DNA of 64,000 nucleotides, taken from positions 233,389 to 297,388 of the forward strand of contig NZ_CAKMMG010000004.1 of assembly GCF_927798115.1 (NCBI RefSeq), given 5' to 3'. Shown here piece after piece: positions 62,677-64,000 of this stretch. The notes under the pieces are model-generated. The model saw nothing but the letters and a program-made list of their open reading frames with translations. It was not told the DNA's origin and searched no databases. The translations under genes were made by a program, and so were the position numbers. The stretch comes from Paenibacillus auburnensis. GTDB lineage: Bacteria; Bacillota; Bacilli; Paenibacillales; Paenibacillaceae. Position 1 is the first letter of the stretch, and the number at the start of each line of letters is the position of its first letter.

Positions 62677-64000
62677 TTATACCGCGGAGCCTACTACGCT
62701 GTCCTGCAGCCCCGATAATTGCTTCACAATCGCATAGGCCGCATCCTTGCCCTGCTGTGCCGCGGACACCACCATCGCTTCACCTTTGCCAGAGCCGAAT
62801 ACAATATCCCCAGCCGCAAAAATCAGCGGATCAGACGTCCGGCCGGTCTTCTCATCAATCTTCACTACACCCCAATTGTGCTCCAGACCCAGCGCCTCGA
62901 TCAGATCAATGCGCCGTTTCTGCCCGATCGCCACAACTACGGCATCGACCGGCATTACGAATTCCGAGCCTTCAATTGGCATTGGCGTCAGGCGCCCGTC
63001 TTTGCCGGTCTCGCCGGTCAGCTTCATCTGCACACATTCCAGCCCAGTCACATTGCCAAGCTCATCGCCGACAATCCGCTTCGGCAGCGTCAGCCAATTG
63101 AACTCCACGCCCTCCTGCTTGGCGAATTCATATTCAAAGTCGTAGGCCGTCATCTCGCTCCGGGTGCGGCGGTAGACCATCTTCACATTCGCTGCCCCCA
63201 GCCGCATGGAGCAGGTCGCAGCATCGATCGCGGTGTTCCCTGCACCAATGACCGCAACACGCTGGCCCATCAGCTCCAGTGTCGGGATACCCGTCTTCGT
63301 GGTCTCCACGAGCTCTATAGCATCGTATACACCGGACAGCTTCTCGCCTTCGATCCCCAGCGGAGGAACATACCCCATTCCTGCTGCCAGTACAATCGCA
63401 TCGTACTCCGCTTTGAGCTCCTCTACCGCAACGTCAACCCCAACCTTTACCCCGGTACGGATCTCAACGCCCAGCTTCTCTACCTGCTCTACTTCCCACA
63501 GCGAGATGGACTGCGGCAGCCGGAATGAAACGATCCCGTGTGTATCCAGTCCTCCGGCAAGCTGCTTGGCCTCATAGATCACTACAGCAAAGCCTTCGCG
63601 CGCCAGCTCTCTGGCTGCGGACAAGCCTGCAGGACCGCCGCCGATTACAGCGACCTTTTTGCCGTTCGGCACACCGGCCTTAAACAACTGGACTCCGCTG
63701 TTAATCGCCCAGTCGGTAGCATAACGCTGCAGCAGTCCGATTTGAATCGGCGCCGAAGCATCGTTCAGCACACAGGCGCCTTCGCATAGCTCCTCGGTCG
63801 GGCAGACACGTGCGCAGCTGGCCCCCACAGGGTTGGAATCCATGATGGTCTGGGCCGAGCCCTTCAGATTATCGGTGGCAATCCGCTTAATAAAGGAAGG
63901 AATATTGATGCTGGTCGGGCAGGCTTTAATGCAGGGCGCATCATAACAATAGAGGCAGCGGTTGGATTCCTCAATTGCACCTTTGCGGCTGAGCCCGGGC
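62677..64000 (-). CDS. preT: NAD-dependent dihydropyrimidine dehydrogenase, PreT subunit (5' end beyond window)
   Basis: Partial gene: the coding frame stays open to the right edge, with GLSRKGAIEESNRCLYCYD as the first readable residues, so the true start lies outside. The N-terminal Fer4_20 cysteines (RCLYCYDAPCIKACPTSI, and later CARVCPTEELCEGACV) bind two Fe-S clusters. An FAD fold (IGGGPAGLSAARELAREGFAVVIYEA) and NADH fold (AVIGAGNTAIDAATCSMRLGA) follow, and FAAGDIVFGSGKGEAMVVSA ends the flavin site. PreT passes electrons from NADH to PreA. An ATG at 63841-63843 is internal and not the start. Confidence 0.93.
   Translation of the reverse strand, partial: PGLSRKGAIEESNRCLYCYDAPCIKACPTSINIPSFIKRIATDNLKGSAQTIMDSNPVGASCARVCPTEELCEGACVLNDASAPIQIGLLQRYATDWAINSGVQLFKAGVPNGKKVAVIGGGPAGLSAARELAREGFAVVIYEAKQLAGGLDTHGIVSFRLPQSISLWEVEQVEKLGVEIRTGVKVGVDVAVEELKAEYDAIVLAAGMGYVPPLGIEGEKLSGVYDAIELVETTKTGIPTLELMGQRVAVIGAGNTAIDAATCSMRLGAANVKMVYRRTRSEMTAYDFEYEFAKQEGVEFNWLTLPKRIVGDELGNVTGLECVQMKLTGETGKDGRLTPMPIEGSEFVMPVDAVVVAIGQKRRIDLIEALGLEHNWGVVKIDEKTGRTSDPLIFAAGDIVFGSGKGEAMVVSAAQQGKDAAYAIVKQLSGLQDSVVGSAV

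Noticed and set aside
63841..63843. ATG as a start for preT
   Set aside because: The frame continues upstream to the window edge with the conserved ferredoxin cysteines, so this Met is internal.
1..64000. Mobile element, prophage, CRISPR or RNA gene
   Set aside because: No transposase, integrase, phage structural gene, direct-repeat array, tRNA or rRNA was recognised in reading the window; tRNA and Rfam scans were not possible here.

Overview
The window reads as chromosomal DNA of a spore-forming Gram-positive bacterium, most likely Paenibacillus or a close relative. The evidence is a tricistronic GerA-type germinant receptor, a Spo0E-like phosphatase, strong Bacillus-type ribosome binding sites (GGAGG family), Bacillales-type families (LTA synthase, PerR, CidR/CidAB, YhfW-like FAD-Rieske protein) and roughly balanced base composition. 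I saw no rRNA, tRNA, CRISPR array, transposase or phage gene, so this looks like ordinary chromosome with some accessory insertions. About 52 protein genes are supported.

Layout. 1-9.9 kb (minus): VanY-type carboxypeptidase, a DEAD-box RNA helicase with a very long low-complexity tail and an unusual 5' leader, a phasin-like/UbiB-kinase pair, a ThuA-like protein, an orphan uroporphyrinogen-III synthase domain protein, a chemoreceptor and a PerR-type regulator. 10-13.5 kb (minus): gerA-B-C operon with translationally coupled genes. 13.7-16.4 kb (plus): FAD-Rieske oxidoreductase, short-chain dehydrogenase and an IsdG-type haem monooxygenase. 16.5-23.1 kb (minus): MMPL transporter, then a MarR-ABC-ABC operon encoding an asymmetric heterodimeric exporter. 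23.3-27.4 kb: HTH/TPR regulator, Spo0E-like protein, and divergent cidR / cidAB. 27.5-33.7 kb: Gfo/Idh/MocA oxidoreductase, a nuclease-XPD/DinG helicase fusion, an LTA synthase and a MarR regulator. 34-41.8 kb: chemoreceptor, MHYT-GGDEF-EAL protein, ABC-2 exporter pair, second Gfo/Idh/MocA protein. 41.9-44.7 kb (minus): three-gene cluster with two UbiA-type prenyltransferases flanking a protein of unknown function. 44.9-50.4 kb (plus): two more GGDEF-EAL proteins (CHASE4 and CHASE sensors) around an acetate transporter. 50.5-56.9 kb: small membrane protein, AraC regulator with a GH27 glycosidase, DsrE-like protein, class V aminotransferase, TVP38-like membrane protein, GNAT acetyltransferase. 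57-59.6 kb (minus): metNIQ-type ABC importer with a clear promoter and a leader terminator. 59.6-64 kb (minus): reductive pyrimidine degradation operon (preT-preA-hydA and a small unknown gene); preT runs off the right edge.

How it fits together. Several genes concern envelope and signalling: wall peptide trimming, LTA synthesis, holin-like CidAB, two chemoreceptors and three dual-domain c-di-GMP proteins. Metabolic units are pyrimidine catabolism, methionine (or related) uptake, galactoside hydrolysis and acetate uptake. The items most worth a second look are the paired UbiA enzymes with complementary defects in their aspartate motifs, the leader/attenuator in front of the DEAD-box helicase, the methionine-type importer whose ATPase lacks the usual C-terminal sensor domain and whose leader lacks an S-box, and a palindromic intergenic repeat present in two size variants. 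No single locus stands out as a clear new defence or mobile system.
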